Shown piece by piece: positions 9,755 to 18,670 of a stretch of 64,000 nt of DNA. The DNA comes from JAPORY01 sp965215385 (GTDB lineage Bacteria; Pseudomonadota; Alphaproteobacteria; Rhodobacterales; Rhodobacteraceae), in the NCBI GenBank assembly GCA_965215385.1, contig OZ244059.1, positions 1,922,001 to 1,986,000 of the forward strand. The letters are read 5' to 3'. Position 1 is the first letter of the stretch, and each line of letters starts with the position of its first letter. Under the pieces are notes generated by a model. It did no database searches, had not been told where the DNA came from, and saw only the letters and a list, made by a program, of their open reading frames with translations. A program made the position numbers and the translations under genes.

Positions 9755-11011
9755 GTGATATCCCTCTGTCGTGACTGCCTATTTACTTGCGACCACGGCC
9801 TCAAACGCTGTCTGGTCTGTGGTAGCCCGCGCTGCATCTCCCATCCCGAACTGCCCGCCTTATCCATCGCCCATATCGATTGTGACGCGTTTTATGCCTC
9901 GGTAGAAAAACGCGACAATCCAGCCCTTATTGACCAACCAGTCATCGTCGGCAGCGGGGGTCGCGGCGTGGTTGCAACCGCCTGCTATATCGCACGCGCT
10001 CACGGCATCCATTCCGCCATGCCAATGTTTAAGGCTATGAGCCTCTGTCCCGATGCTGTCGTTATCAAGCCAAGAATGCGGGTTTACACCGCCGAGGCAA
10101 AAAAATTACGAAGCTTGATGTCTGAACTCACGCCCGCGGTTCAACCACTATCACTCGACGAGGCATTCCTTGACCTTACTGGCACCGAGAGATTGCATGG
10201 TGTCCCTCCAGCTGTAAAGCTAGCGCAACTGATTCAAAGAATCCATGACGAACTCGGCCTCGTTGCGTCAGTCGGACTGAGCCACAATAAGTTCCTCGCA
10301 AAAGTCGCGTCCAACGTTGATAAGCCCCAGGGGTTTTTTGTGATCGGCAAAGAAGAAACAGCGGATTTCTTGCGAGATAAGCCGATCCGCTTGATGTGGG
10401 GCGTTGGCAAGGCAACACAGCGGACCCTTGAAGCCGCTGGGGTCAAAACCTTTTCAGATCTGTTGCGATGGGAGCAACAGGATCTTGTAACCCGCTTCGG
10501 TCGCCTGGGCGTGCGGCTATGGTACCTCGCTCACGGCGAGGACCCGCGCAAGGTCGCACCAACGCCGCAGCGGAAATCAATTTCGAACGAGATCACATTT
10601 AACTACGATACGGATAACCCCGAGGTTCTTGATGGACATCTTTGGCGACTAGCCGAAAAAGTCGCAGACCGGGCAAAAGCTCATGATTTGGCAGGTCGCG
10701 TGGTGTTCATAAAGCTCAAATGCGCCAATCATAGGTCGTTAACGCGGCAAATTACCTTGAGCAACCCAACGCAACTGGCTGATCGGATCTATCGAAAAGC
10801 TCGGAATCTGTTGGTCCAACTCGACGGGAAAGGGCCTTACCGTTTGCTCGGGTGCGGCTTAAGTGATTTATGTTCTGCCCAGGCTGCTGATCAAAATAGC
10901 GGTTTTTTTGCGGCCCATTCCAGAAAGCGCAAAGACCTCGAAAAAGCAACTGATCAGATTCGTAACAAGTTTGGCAGTAGCGCGATCATCAAAGGCAGAG
11001 CACTGCGGTAG
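9755..11011 (+). CDS. dinB: DNA polymerase IV (Y-family)
   Basis: 418 residues from a GTG start. The N-terminus has two CxxC pairs (C5/C8 and C19/C22), a zinc-ribbon-like extension seen in many alphaproteobacterial DinB proteins. The polymerase core follows: IDCDAFYASV (41-50, metal ligand and steric gate region), RGVVATACYIAR, and SLDEAFLDL with the catalytic acidic pair. Then come a helix-hairpin-helix segment (MWGVGKATQRTLEAAG) and the little-finger domain. It performs error-prone translesion synthesis. Its stop lies one base from the convergent stop of the next gene. Confidence 0.95.
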   Translation: MISLCRDCLFTCDHGLKRCLVCGSPRCISHPELPALSIAHIDCDAFYASVEKRDNPALIDQPVIVGSGGRGVVATACYIARAHGIHSAMPMFKAMSLCPDAVVIKPRMRVYTAEAKKLRSLMSELTPAVQPLSLDEAFLDLTGTERLHGVPPAVKLAQLIQRIHDELGLVASVGLSHNKFLAKVASNVDKPQGFFVIGKEETADFLRDKPIRLMWGVGKATQRTLEAAGVKTFSDLLRWEQQDLVTRFGRLGVRLWYLAHGEDPRKVAPTPQRKSISNEITFNYDTDNPEVLDGHLWRLAEKVADRAKAHDLAGRVVFIKLKCANHRSLTRQITLSNPTQLADRIYRKARNLLVQLDGKGPYRLLGCGLSDLCSAQAADQNSGFFAAHSRKRKDLEKATDQIRNKFGSSAIIKGRALR

Positions 11012-11012
11012 C

Positions 11013-11864
11013 CTATTCTGCCGCTAACGATAACGGTCGTAGATTGATTAGGGCAATTTTGGCGATGACGCTGCAAAGCGTTTTTTGGAGTGCCACAAAA
11101 TTTGAATTTGGAGTAATTCGTGCTTCGTCCATGTATAGACTGCGATCAATTTCTATCTGAACCGCATGCTGATTCTTGCTCGGACGACCGTAAGCTTGGG
11201 TCGAATATGCGCCCGCAAATGGTGCATTTCGTCGCACCACTAGGCCTTCCGCTCTAAAGGCCGCCGTAATCTGATCGACCAGATCGCGATTCGCCGCTGC
11301 TCCAAATCGGTCGCCAACGATGATTTCTGTCGGCTCCAGGCCCTGATCGACTATCACCGAGTGTGGCATTGAATGACAGTCAATCAAAATTGTACACCCA
11401 AACTGACGGTGGGTCTGATGTATTAGGCGACGCAAAGCCTGATGATACGGCGTCCAACAGGTCGAGATACGCATGTTGACTTCTGCAACACTTAGTTTTC
11501 CCGCGTAAATTGCCTGTCCTTTTGCCACCACCCGCGGTACCACGCCGAGTCCAGAAGTCACCCTTGGATTGTGATCGGTTCTATGCACTCCCCTAATCAA
11601 TGCTGGATCTAACTCGCTACAGTCTCGGTTGAGATCAATATACGCACGGCCGATACAGGCTGCTATTAACGGCGCACCGAAGGTCGGTGCACAACCGAAC
11701 AACTGATCGACAAACGCATCTTCCGAAGATCGTATTACCGGTCGGTCAAGAATCGCCTGTGCCAAAAAAGGTTCTGGATAGTCTTGCCCACTGTGTGGTG
11801 ATGCAAACACAGCGCAAGAAGTTTGAACCGATGGTCGCTTGATCTCGAATGGAACCACAGCCAT
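11013..11864 (-). CDS. N-formylglutamate amidohydrolase family protein
   Basis: 283 residues with the family signatures FASPHSGQDYP near the N-terminus, SSEDAFVDQLF, a central DLNRD, and IDCHSMPH, which supplies metal-binding residues. Members release formate from N-formyl-L-glutamate, the last step of one histidine-degradation route (HutG), but no other hut gene lies nearby, so the substrate is left open. AGAGGAGA precedes ATG 11864, a good ribosome site. Confidence 0.9.
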   Translation of the reverse strand: MAVVPFEIKRPSVQTSCAVFASPHSGQDYPEPFLAQAILDRPVIRSSEDAFVDQLFGCAPTFGAPLIAACIGRAYIDLNRDCSELDPALIRGVHRTDHNPRVTSGLGVVPRVVAKGQAIYAGKLSVAEVNMRISTCWTPYHQALRRLIHQTHRQFGCTILIDCHSMPHSVIVDQGLEPTEIIVGDRFGAAANRDLVDQITAAFRAEGLVVRRNAPFAGAYSTQAYGRPSKNQHAVQIEIDRSLYMDEARITPNSNFVALQKTLCSVIAKIALINLRPLSLAAE

Positions 11865-11920
11865 CTTATCTCCTCTACTCGGTTGAGTATTAACGTAAAT
11901 TGCTGAGTGATCAAAACCCC

Positions 11921-11949
11921 TTGAACGTGGCCGTCAAATGCGATATGTT
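11921..11949 (+). promoter_or_regulatory. sigma70-like promoter for tRNA-Val
   Basis: TTGAAC (11921-11926) and TATGTT (11944-11949) are 17 bases apart, about 55 bases upstream of the tRNA. Confidence 0.45.
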
Positions 11950-12004
11950 CAGCTTCCAGTTGAGGAAGAGCACTCTCAAAGCAATTGCGGGTTAAGTCAA
12001 ATTG

Positions 12005-12079
<75 letters not shown>

Positions 12080-12148
12080 TTTTGGCCGATCCGACGCCAG
12101 TTCTCGCGGCGTTCAAGCGGTTGTGAGATCAATGAAGAGGAAATAGTC

Positions 12149-12274
12149 ATGAAAGTGCGTAATTCACTTCGATCGCTAAAGAACCGACATCGCGACTGTC
12201 GCGTCGTCCGTCGGAAGGGACGAGTCTATGTAATCAACAAGACACAGCGACGATTTAAGGCCCGTCAAGGCTAA
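12149..12274 (+). CDS. rpmJ: 50S ribosomal protein L36 (bL36, 41-residue form)
   Basis: The translation begins MKVRNSLRSLKNRHRDCRVV and ends in a basic tail (NKTQRRFKARQG), 41 residues. This is the longer bL36 form standard in alphaproteobacteria. The four zinc-binding cysteines of the classical form are missing, as expected. GAGG lies 8 bases before the ATG. It follows the tRNA gene by 70 bases and is closed by a strong terminator, so tRNA and rpmJ may share a transcript. Confidence 0.95.
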   Translation: MKVRNSLRSLKNRHRDCRVVRRKGRVYVINKTQRRFKARQG

Positions 12275-12293
12275 CTTCCTCCGTTTCGATCGA

Positions 12294-12323
12294 CCGCGTC
12301 ACAGCTGGTGGCGCGGTTTTTTT
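12294..12323 (+). terminator. intrinsic terminator after rpmJ
   Basis: A 9-bp stem (CCGCGTCAC / GTGGCGCGG, one G-T pair) with a 5-base loop is followed by seven T (12317-12323). Confidence 0.92.
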
Positions 12324-12383
12324 GTGCACCGGTCAATCGAATCGCCGCTCCATAAAAACTTTAGTAAAATTGTCAGTTTTGGC

Positions 12384-12410
12384 TTGACGCTCGGATCAGA
12401 ACTTTATACT
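12384..12410 (+). promoter_or_regulatory. candidate promoter of the iron-binding-protein gene
   Basis: TTGACG (12384-12389) and TATACT (12405-12410) are separated by 15 bases, shorter than ideal, about 40 bases upstream of the start codon. The AT-rich stretch just after may hold an iron-responsive operator, but I could not match a Fur or Irr consensus. Confidence 0.35.
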
Positions 12411-12449
12411 TGATAAAAATAGTCAAGTTTTTGGATTTTGGAGAATACG

Positions 12450-13463
12450 ATGAAAATACCAACCCTGATTGCCGCCCTGCTCGCAAGTTCTGTTGTTACC
12501 ACGGCGGTTGGACAAGAAGTCGTCAATCTATACTCTTCACGCCACTATGATACTGACGAGCGGCTTTACTCTGAGTTTGAAAGACTGACCGGGATCCAGA
12601 TCAACAGAATCGAGGGTAAGGCTGATGAGATCATTGCCCGCCTGCAGGCCGAGGGTACCAACAGTCCGGCGGATGTGCTGCTCACTGTGGATACTTCGCG
12701 GCTTGAGCGTGCTAAGGATTTGGGCTTGTTGCAGAGCATCAATAGCGATGTTCTTGAAAGCCGTATTCCCGACGCTCTACAAGACCGCGACAACCAATGG
12801 TTTGGCTTTAGTCAACGTGCACGAATCCTATTTTATGACCGTGCCGACGTAACCGAACCACCCCTAACCTACGCTAGTCTCGCCGAAGAAAAATATAGTG
12901 GCAAAATTTGTATTCGTTCATCGACCAATGTCTACTCGCAAACGATTCTGGCCGCCATCATCGAACATCAAGGGGAAGCGGCTGCCAAGGCATGGGCAGC
13001 CGCTGTGGTCCAGAATTTTGCCCGTGACCCGCAAGGCGGTGATACCGATCAGCTTCGTGGCATCGTTTCGGGCGAGTGCGACATTGCGATGTCAAACACC
13101 TATTATTTCGCTCGCGCAATCCGCAAAGATGTGAGCGGACTATCGGACCAGATTAGTAAAGTTGGTTGGATTTTTCCCGATCAAGATGGCAACGGCGCAC
13201 ATATGAATCTATCGGGCGGCGGGGTTGCTCGCAACGCTCCTAATCGTGATAATGCGATACGCTTTCTGGAGTATTTAGTTAGTGAGCAAGCGCAACAGTA
13301 CTTCAGTGCCGGCAATGACGAATATCCAGCCGTGCCGGGGGTTGCGTTATCACCAAGTGTTGCGCAACTTGGATTTTTTCGCGCCGATACCGTAGACCTC
13401 TCAAACGTTGCCAAAAATGTGCCTTTGGCGCAGCGAATTTACGATGAGATTGGCTGGGAATAA
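12450..13463 (+). CDS. ABC transporter substrate-binding protein, Fe(3+) type (FbpA/FutA-like)
   Basis: 337 residues from ATG 12450, with GGAG 8 bases upstream; an in-frame TTG at 12438 is disfavoured because the signal peptide begins at MKIPTLIAALLASS, with likely cleavage after VGQ or nearby. The mature start (VVNLYSSRHYDTDERLYSEF), the central CIRSSTNVYSQ and the NTYYFAR tyrosine cluster are typical of periplasmic ferric-ion binding proteins that use tyrosines to hold iron. No permease or ATPase gene follows, so partners are encoded elsewhere. Confidence 0.9.
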   Translation: MKIPTLIAALLASSVVTTAVGQEVVNLYSSRHYDTDERLYSEFERLTGIQINRIEGKADEIIARLQAEGTNSPADVLLTVDTSRLERAKDLGLLQSINSDVLESRIPDALQDRDNQWFGFSQRARILFYDRADVTEPPLTYASLAEEKYSGKICIRSSTNVYSQTILAAIIEHQGEAAAKAWAAAVVQNFARDPQGGDTDQLRGIVSGECDIAMSNTYYFARAIRKDVSGLSDQISKVGWIFPDQDGNGAHMNLSGGGVARNAPNRDNAIRFLEYLVSEQAQQYFSAGNDEYPAVPGVALSPSVAQLGFFRADTVDLSNVAKNVPLAQRIYDEIGWE

Positions 13464-13525
13464 CGTGAACGCAAGACATCGGAGGCACGACTGCTAGGTC
13501 GCGCCGCCGCCAATTGGTTGCACCG

Positions 13526-14446
13526 TCATTCTAGTTTAATTAATACCGCTTCGACCCGTCGATTCTGCTCTCTCCCCTTCGCCGTCAAGTTAGACGCAAC
13601 TGGCGAGAGATAGCCGACGCCGTCAATCGTAATTCGATCACTGCTAATACCGTATTTCGACACGAGTCGGTCGCGGACGGTTTCGGCACGACGCCTTGAT
13701 AAAGCGACATTCACCTCAAGCGAACCCTCGAAATCGGTATGACCAACTAAGGCGATTTCAGCCTCTGGATAGCGACGCATAAAACTGGCAATTTCGGCGA
13801 GATTGTCATTGCGTCCTTCCGAAAGTTCATCGGTGCCCGTCTCAAAGTTCAAGTTTGATATGACCGCATGCCCGAACTCGACGATCGCTTCGCTGACACC
13901 GACAATTTGCGATGGCTTACTTGTTTCATTCGTTTCCGATTCATCCTTTTTCGGTTCGAGTAGTGGTCCGATACCAATACGCGTAACCTGAACATAAATT
14001 CCGGTGCGAGTGCGACTGATCAAAACACTAATGGCTTGATTGTCGTTTTCAGCGGCGAAATAGCGATAGTCGCGAATGTTCACATACATGTCGGGGGCCG
14101 GCATCACGCGAAGCGCATAGCGGAAGTCGAAGCCGCCGCATTCCCGCCACTCGCACGTAAAAATTACCTGATAGCCAGCCGCCGTAATCTGCTCCGCTAT
14201 CGGTTCGAGAACTTGCAGTGTCGTCGCTACTGCTGAGGCTATGTGCCAACTTTGCCACGTGACCTCCCCTCGCAGTGTCTTCACGGGCACGCCTTCTTGA
14301 CGCCATACTCCAACTGGCAAATCGTAGGTGTCGTATCCAAGGCTGGCTTGTTCCAGCAGTTCAGCCGACGGCGGCATCTCTAGGGATATTGCTTCAACTG
14401 CACTCGTGCTGAGCAAGAACACCGTAATCAGTAACCAGCATTTCAT
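13526..14446 (-). CDS. OmpA-family outer-membrane/peptidoglycan-associated protein
   Basis: 306 residues. The signal peptide MKCWLLITVFLLSTSAVEA is followed by a domain of about 150 residues containing FTCEWRECGGFDFRYAL, reminiscent of DUF4892. The C-terminal third is an OmpA-like peptidoglycan-binding domain: NLNFETGTDELS, LVGHTDFEGS, LSRRRAETVRDRL, GVGYLSPVASN and NRRVEAVL. The domain probably anchors the protein to peptidoglycan from the periplasmic side. The gene stands alone, convergent with the binding-protein gene. Confidence 0.88.
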   Translation of the reverse strand: MKCWLLITVFLLSTSAVEAISLEMPPSAELLEQASLGYDTYDLPVGVWRQEGVPVKTLRGEVTWQSWHIASAVATTLQVLEPIAEQITAAGYQVIFTCEWRECGGFDFRYALRVMPAPDMYVNIRDYRYFAAENDNQAISVLISRTRTGIYVQVTRIGIGPLLEPKKDESETNETSKPSQIVGVSEAIVEFGHAVISNLNFETGTDELSEGRNDNLAEIASFMRRYPEAEIALVGHTDFEGSLEVNVALSRRRAETVRDRLVSKYGISSDRITIDGVGYLSPVASNLTAKGREQNRRVEAVLIKLE

Positions 14447-14968
14447 TCTATCGCTATCCCAATCTAACCAACGCGTCGGAGTCTAGACTGGCATCAGCAA
14501 GGTCAATTACTCCTACATCAAGGCATTGATCTCTTGATGGTAAACCAGCCAATGACACTCCGCGATCTACTGTTCGTTGTCGGAAACCGACGACGGCAAA
14601 AACAGTCCCGATGAATCAAGTCAATTTTCATAGGCTCATATTGTCGTCACCCGTATTAAGTCGTGGCGATACGGTTATCAATCATTAGATAAATGCCGAT
14701 GCGAAAAGGTCCGCACCAGATCGGCGGCGGTTAGCGGTGTCTTTTGACGCTCCGACAACTGCCCTTTGCTGCAACATTATATCTGACGAATGGGCAAATT
14801 GTGACTGCATCGCACCAGATCGGCGATTTCTGTCCTAGTGTCTCGGTGCGATAGAGTGCGGCATCTGGTTCACTTGTGTCTTCAAAATTGAAATTCTCCG
14901 TTTCTTTTCCGAAACGAAACTGCTCGGGTGAGAGCAATACTATAATTGGAAAATTAGAGGGAATCATC
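14447..14968. other. intergenic region upstream of the C14-tract gene
   Basis: 522 bases between diverging genes, with a 15-base direct repeat (listed separately) and a perfect TATAAT at 14941-14946, only about 23 bases before the ATG of the next gene and without a good -35. No gene is recognised. Confidence 0.4.
14712..14825. repeat. 15-base direct repeat CGCACCAGATCGGCG, two copies
   Basis: Exact copies at 14712-14726 and 14811-14825, 99 bases apart start to start, in the leader region of the secreted-protein gene. Confidence 0.8.
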
Positions 14969-15708
14969 ATGACACTATCCCCCCCCCCCCCCAATGGCAT
15001 TCGAATGTGGCTCGCCGCCACATCGCTAATCGCCGCGCTGGCGGTGGCCACGGCCGCGCCGGCGGTGGCGCAGGTGGACTGGGCCACTGTCTTTGACGGT
15101 GAGGCAGGGCAGGTGCACTGTCCACCGGGCAAGACTCATCATACTGGTACGTCATTCGTAACAGTGCGCGGAACAGTGAAAGCCGATCGAGCCGATGTCG
15201 GATTAAATGCCTCGTTGGATATTGGTACTATCCGAACACCTTTTTCAGCCCTCGCAACCCAGACGAGTGTACCGGTCAATGTCGGAGTTTATCGAGGCCA
15301 AACTGCCCGCGCCGTTGACCAGATTGGGACCGTCACGGCAGACACCCCGCTGGCATCTTTCACCTGGACATTCGGCGGCCTGCAAGCGAATACGCGCCAT
15401 GCCGGGGATCTCATTGCAGGGAATAATAACAATAACATCATCTTAACCGCCTGCTTCAGGACGGGGGAGACTTCAATGGACCTGTCGCGGTCCCTCGGCT
15501 ACCGTGACGACATCAACCACGGCAACTGGGCGGGCGGCTGCTTTGCCTTTGCGGACCTCAAAGGCCCTAACCACCGGAAAAGGTCCATGCCTGCCTGTGC
15601 GGAGCCCGCAACAGTTCCGGCCAGTGGGCGCGGACCGATGCCGATGACGGCTACGAATACATCAGCGACCCCGGCTACCGGACCACGCTGGGCTGCACCA
15701 CGAACTGA
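14969..15708 (+). pseudogene. secreted protein of unknown function with a C14 tract; C-terminal frame broken
   Basis: ATG 14969 follows AGAGGG by 7 bases. Codons 4-8 are formed by fourteen C (14979-14992). A signal peptide follows (MWLAATSLIAALAVATAAPA, cleavage near VAQ). The mature part is unknown. From about 15565 the frame turns into low-complexity residues, while another frame reads KVHACLCGARNSSGQW and ends ISDPGYRTTLGCTTN at TGA 15706-15708, which looks like the true C-terminus. 14969-15708 is 740 bases, one short of a multiple of three, consistent with a single indel. The uncorrected frame runs on to 15865. Start could also be the ATG at 15004. Confidence 0.6.
14979..14992 (+). repeat. 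poly-C tract (C14) inside the coding start
   Basis: Fourteen consecutive C three codons after the start of a secreted-protein gene. With 14 C the signal peptide is in frame; gain or loss of one base would put it out of frame, the layout of a slipped-strand phase-variable gene. Confidence 0.85.
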
Positions 15709-16537
15709 CTGGCGTTTAGGACGGGACGATCGCAGAACCGAACGAGAGCGGCGGCTACAACTGTGGAAATGGGACATCTTTAAAACTAGCCCATTGCGGC
15801 ACAATGGCGATGATCACATGAGTTTCTCGTCGGTCAGAGATAACTTAATGCAGGCGAGGTTTTAGCCTCAACCGATGGATTGTGCTCGCGAGAGTGATAT
15901 CGCTATTTTCCTTCTTTTTTCTCACTAGAAAGATCGCAAACCGCCGCAACAGCGTGACTGATGGCCCCCACCACCTATACTTGGCCGGCCTGCGAAAAGG
16001 TACGATTTTTTTTACTTCGGACATAACAATAGGGACATAATTCCTAATTGCTATTACTTATGAGGAAATAGTGCCCTTCGCCAGCGTCAGCGATCAAGTT
16101 GAAAAGGCAATGTCACTGAATAATCGGAACCTAATCTGCCTAAGTCAGCAAAATGATCTACAGGGCAAAGCAGTTTGATCAAACTGCGATACGAAATGCA
16201 GCAGCAAAAACTACCGGTAGTATGATTCAAACTATTGCGTGGCCCTGCTATACTTGGTGCCTCGGAGTTGGTAGACGACCCGCATTACCACCGCAGTGCA
16301 AAAAATGGTATTAGTGTTCACCGTTACAACATGTGGTATCCCATATTGCAGCGAGCAGGACTGTCTTCACCCATCGTATTATCCGCTCGTGATTAAAAAG
16401 TGGTATGCTAAAATCTCTAGAGCAATCCGAGGGCGGCTCAGGGCATATGTGCGGTTGAAGCCGTTGAACCCTTAGTTCACAATAGTAGAACTGGGGGCGT
16501 GTAATCACGTGGAATCCAGAAAATCATCGATTCCGCG
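15709..16537. other. non-coding or decayed stretch
   Basis: About 830 bases. Around 16299-16478 two plus-strand frames in succession read like a protein end (NGISVHRYNMWYPILQRAG, then after a frame break YYPLVIKKWYAKISRAIRG to a TAG), so it may hold a broken C-terminal gene fragment that I cannot assign. The rest is AT-rich with no recognised feature. Confidence 0.3.
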
Positions 16538-17158
16538 TCAAGGCCAATGCCATTCTCTTCTCGGATAACACCCTACTTCTGAGGGTATTTCTGATGTATC
16601 GCAAGTGCAACCTTTGCCACCCATGAAGTGTAAAGCACCGTTAAATTTGGCACTCCAATTAAGGGCAAATGAGGCAGCTAAATCAGTGTTTGGTTTCAAC
16701 CCAGTCAGCTCAAGAACTTGCATACCCGTGCCATTCGCGTTAATGTTAGCGAAGTCCCGGGCTTGAAACTGAAATTTTCCACCGTTCATATGCTGGGCAG
16801 GCCAGAATCGTACCGTACCCAGACGATAAAGATTCATGTTCCACCATCCCCCTGCGTTTCTGTGCCTCAGAAAACCAAGAGTTTTAGATAACTCGGGATA
16901 AAATCCGGGTGCATTCACCGTAATTTCAGTACTACGGGGCCTAAAACTGGCCCAGGTTACACCTTCGGGAGCCTGTAGTGACACTGCGAACTCGCCAATT
17001 TCGCCATACCTTCCGCAGCCATTGACGACCTGTTTGACAGGAGTAAAGGTCATAATGCACGTTGCTGGCGTGCACATGACATCTGCGTGCTGCGCCATCG
17101 CCGGCAGGGCCAGCATGACCACCAGCGTGGTGGCCAGAAATGTCTTTCATCGAAACAT
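16538..17158 (-). pseudogene. secreted protein of unknown function with TGA at codon 4
   Basis: The mature frame is open from 17146 to 16538. Upstream in the same frame lies a well-placed start: AAGGATATCTG then ATG 17158, reading M-F-R-stop-K-T-F-L-A-T-T-L-V-V-M-L-A-L-P-A-M-A-Q. That is an ordinary signal peptide except that codon 4 is TGA (17149-17147). A C-to-T change in a CGA arginine codon would explain it. The mature protein of about 175 residues has cysteines near both ends (VMCTPATC; GKGCTC), aromatic-rich segments and GLKPNTDL, and no family I know. Without readthrough only internal starts remain (for example GTG or ATG inside the signal peptide). Confidence 0.55.
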
Positions 17159-17482
17159 CAGATATCCTTTCCATGATGATGCGCATGCAGTGCGCGGAAC
17201 TATGCCCGAAGCGGACTTCTCACCAGCGATTCCTTGTCGCGAGGAAGTCAATAGACGGGCAATATTATGGATTCAAGCCGGGGTACTTTGCGCCGTTTGA
17301 GCATTGTTTTGACAAGATGCCTCTCCGCCCTTTGCGAACTGTCAACAATTGAGGGACAACAAACCTCCACATTGTCATTGTAGTCTCCTTGCTTATATCG
17401 GAATCTGTCTATCAGTGCATCATCACTGTGTTTCAGACTCGTTGTGATGCCTATTTCCAATTCAGTTGGATCAATGATGGCG
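17159..17482. other. intergenic, nothing recognised
   Basis: 324 bases with only short overlapping frames without family resemblance. Confidence 0.3.
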
Positions 17483-18190
17483 TTAGCGGCCTGGACGTTC
17501 GTTGCGAGGGTTCAATCTCCAAAAATAGGGTACCCGTCCTGAGCTATTTTTAACGCAATGTGATCGAAGGCGCACCGTTTCTGCGCGATGGATCGCCGGG
17601 GTCATCTTGACAACATCCGGATTGGTATAGCTGTCAAATGGGGCGGGCAGTGGGGTGTGCTTGTACTGAGTGACATGATCAAGCGCACGATCGTCCACAA
17701 CAACGGCAATATTCCCGTCACTGTCGGGACGCGACGTACCCGTGCCTGCCAACCAAAGAGCAGGACGGCACGAACATCAGGCCAAGTCTGATACGCCCGT
17801 TCACAGAGCTTGATGCGATGCTGATTAGACGCAATCAATGACAGGGATGAAACCTCCTAGCGGCCCCAGCGCGCTACCTTTATACCAAATTTCATTGCCC
17901 CTTTTGAGACGGAATCCGGCTTATGATTGGGATTGTCCGTCTCTTTCTCAGAATAACGAGCCGGATCAACTTGTCCCGTGCTTTGGAACATATTGGTTGG
18001 GTTTGACGTTGAGGAGATCAAACGCCTGCTGTTGAATATCGGAGAGTTCGGCGATAATCGGAAGAATGCACTCCAATCTGTCCGTCAACTGTATCTCGTT
18101 GAGAGAGCTGGTGGCGAAACCGGTGCTCAGGGTGCGGAAGCTGATGAAGGAGCAGCGCATTGCGATCTCAAGTATCAATGATGCTGTCAA
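17483..18190 (-). pseudogene. unrecognised decayed gene(s), minus strand
   Basis: Several minus-strand frames have protein-like composition but are cut by stops and shifts. One is LCERAYQTWPDVRAVLLFG (17602-17838), joined after a shift by LAGTGTSRPDSDGNIAVVVD then RALDHVTQYKHTPLPAPFDS (17483-17752). Upstream is another frame, IQLTDRLECILPIIAELSDI (17966-18190). The first pair looks like one protein split by one indel near 17750. I do not recognise the family. Confidence 0.3.
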
Positions 18191-18670
18191 ACCTATGTGA
18201 ATCCGAGTAACCTCGCTAGCGACCTAACTGCTGAATTTTCCTCGGTGCAGTTACAGCATCACAACTCACGCCGCATGATTTCGGGCTGAAAATGCCGTCG
18301 CGCCATTCATTTCGGCCGCTGCCCGTCCGGGGCTAAGCCAAGGTTGAGCATATTGTTTATTGCGACCTTCTGACGCCATATATGTTGTCATCCCGCCGTA
18401 AGTTTTGTCACGTCGTCGTCGCGATTTCAGGGTGATTTTCGTCGTCATCGGCTGGATTCGAGTGCTGCGGCGGTTTTTTTCGGTCATTTTCACCCTGTCG
18501 GCCCGTGGTTCGGCGATCAATTGACCGCTCGAAACAATAATCGTCGTTTGGTGATTGTTCACTGGCAGCGAAATTGTCGTTGTGTTGTGCGTCTCGCCGG
18601 ATGCGAAACGATGGTCCGCAGCTGCCACCATTTTCGCTCCGCGATGTCACCGTCCGCCCGGTTTGGGGGG

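Noticed and set aside
14876..14968. N-terminal extension of the C14-tract protein from an upstream start
   Set aside because: No ribosome site, and the extension would precede the signal peptide; ATG 14969 has AGAGGG at the right distance.
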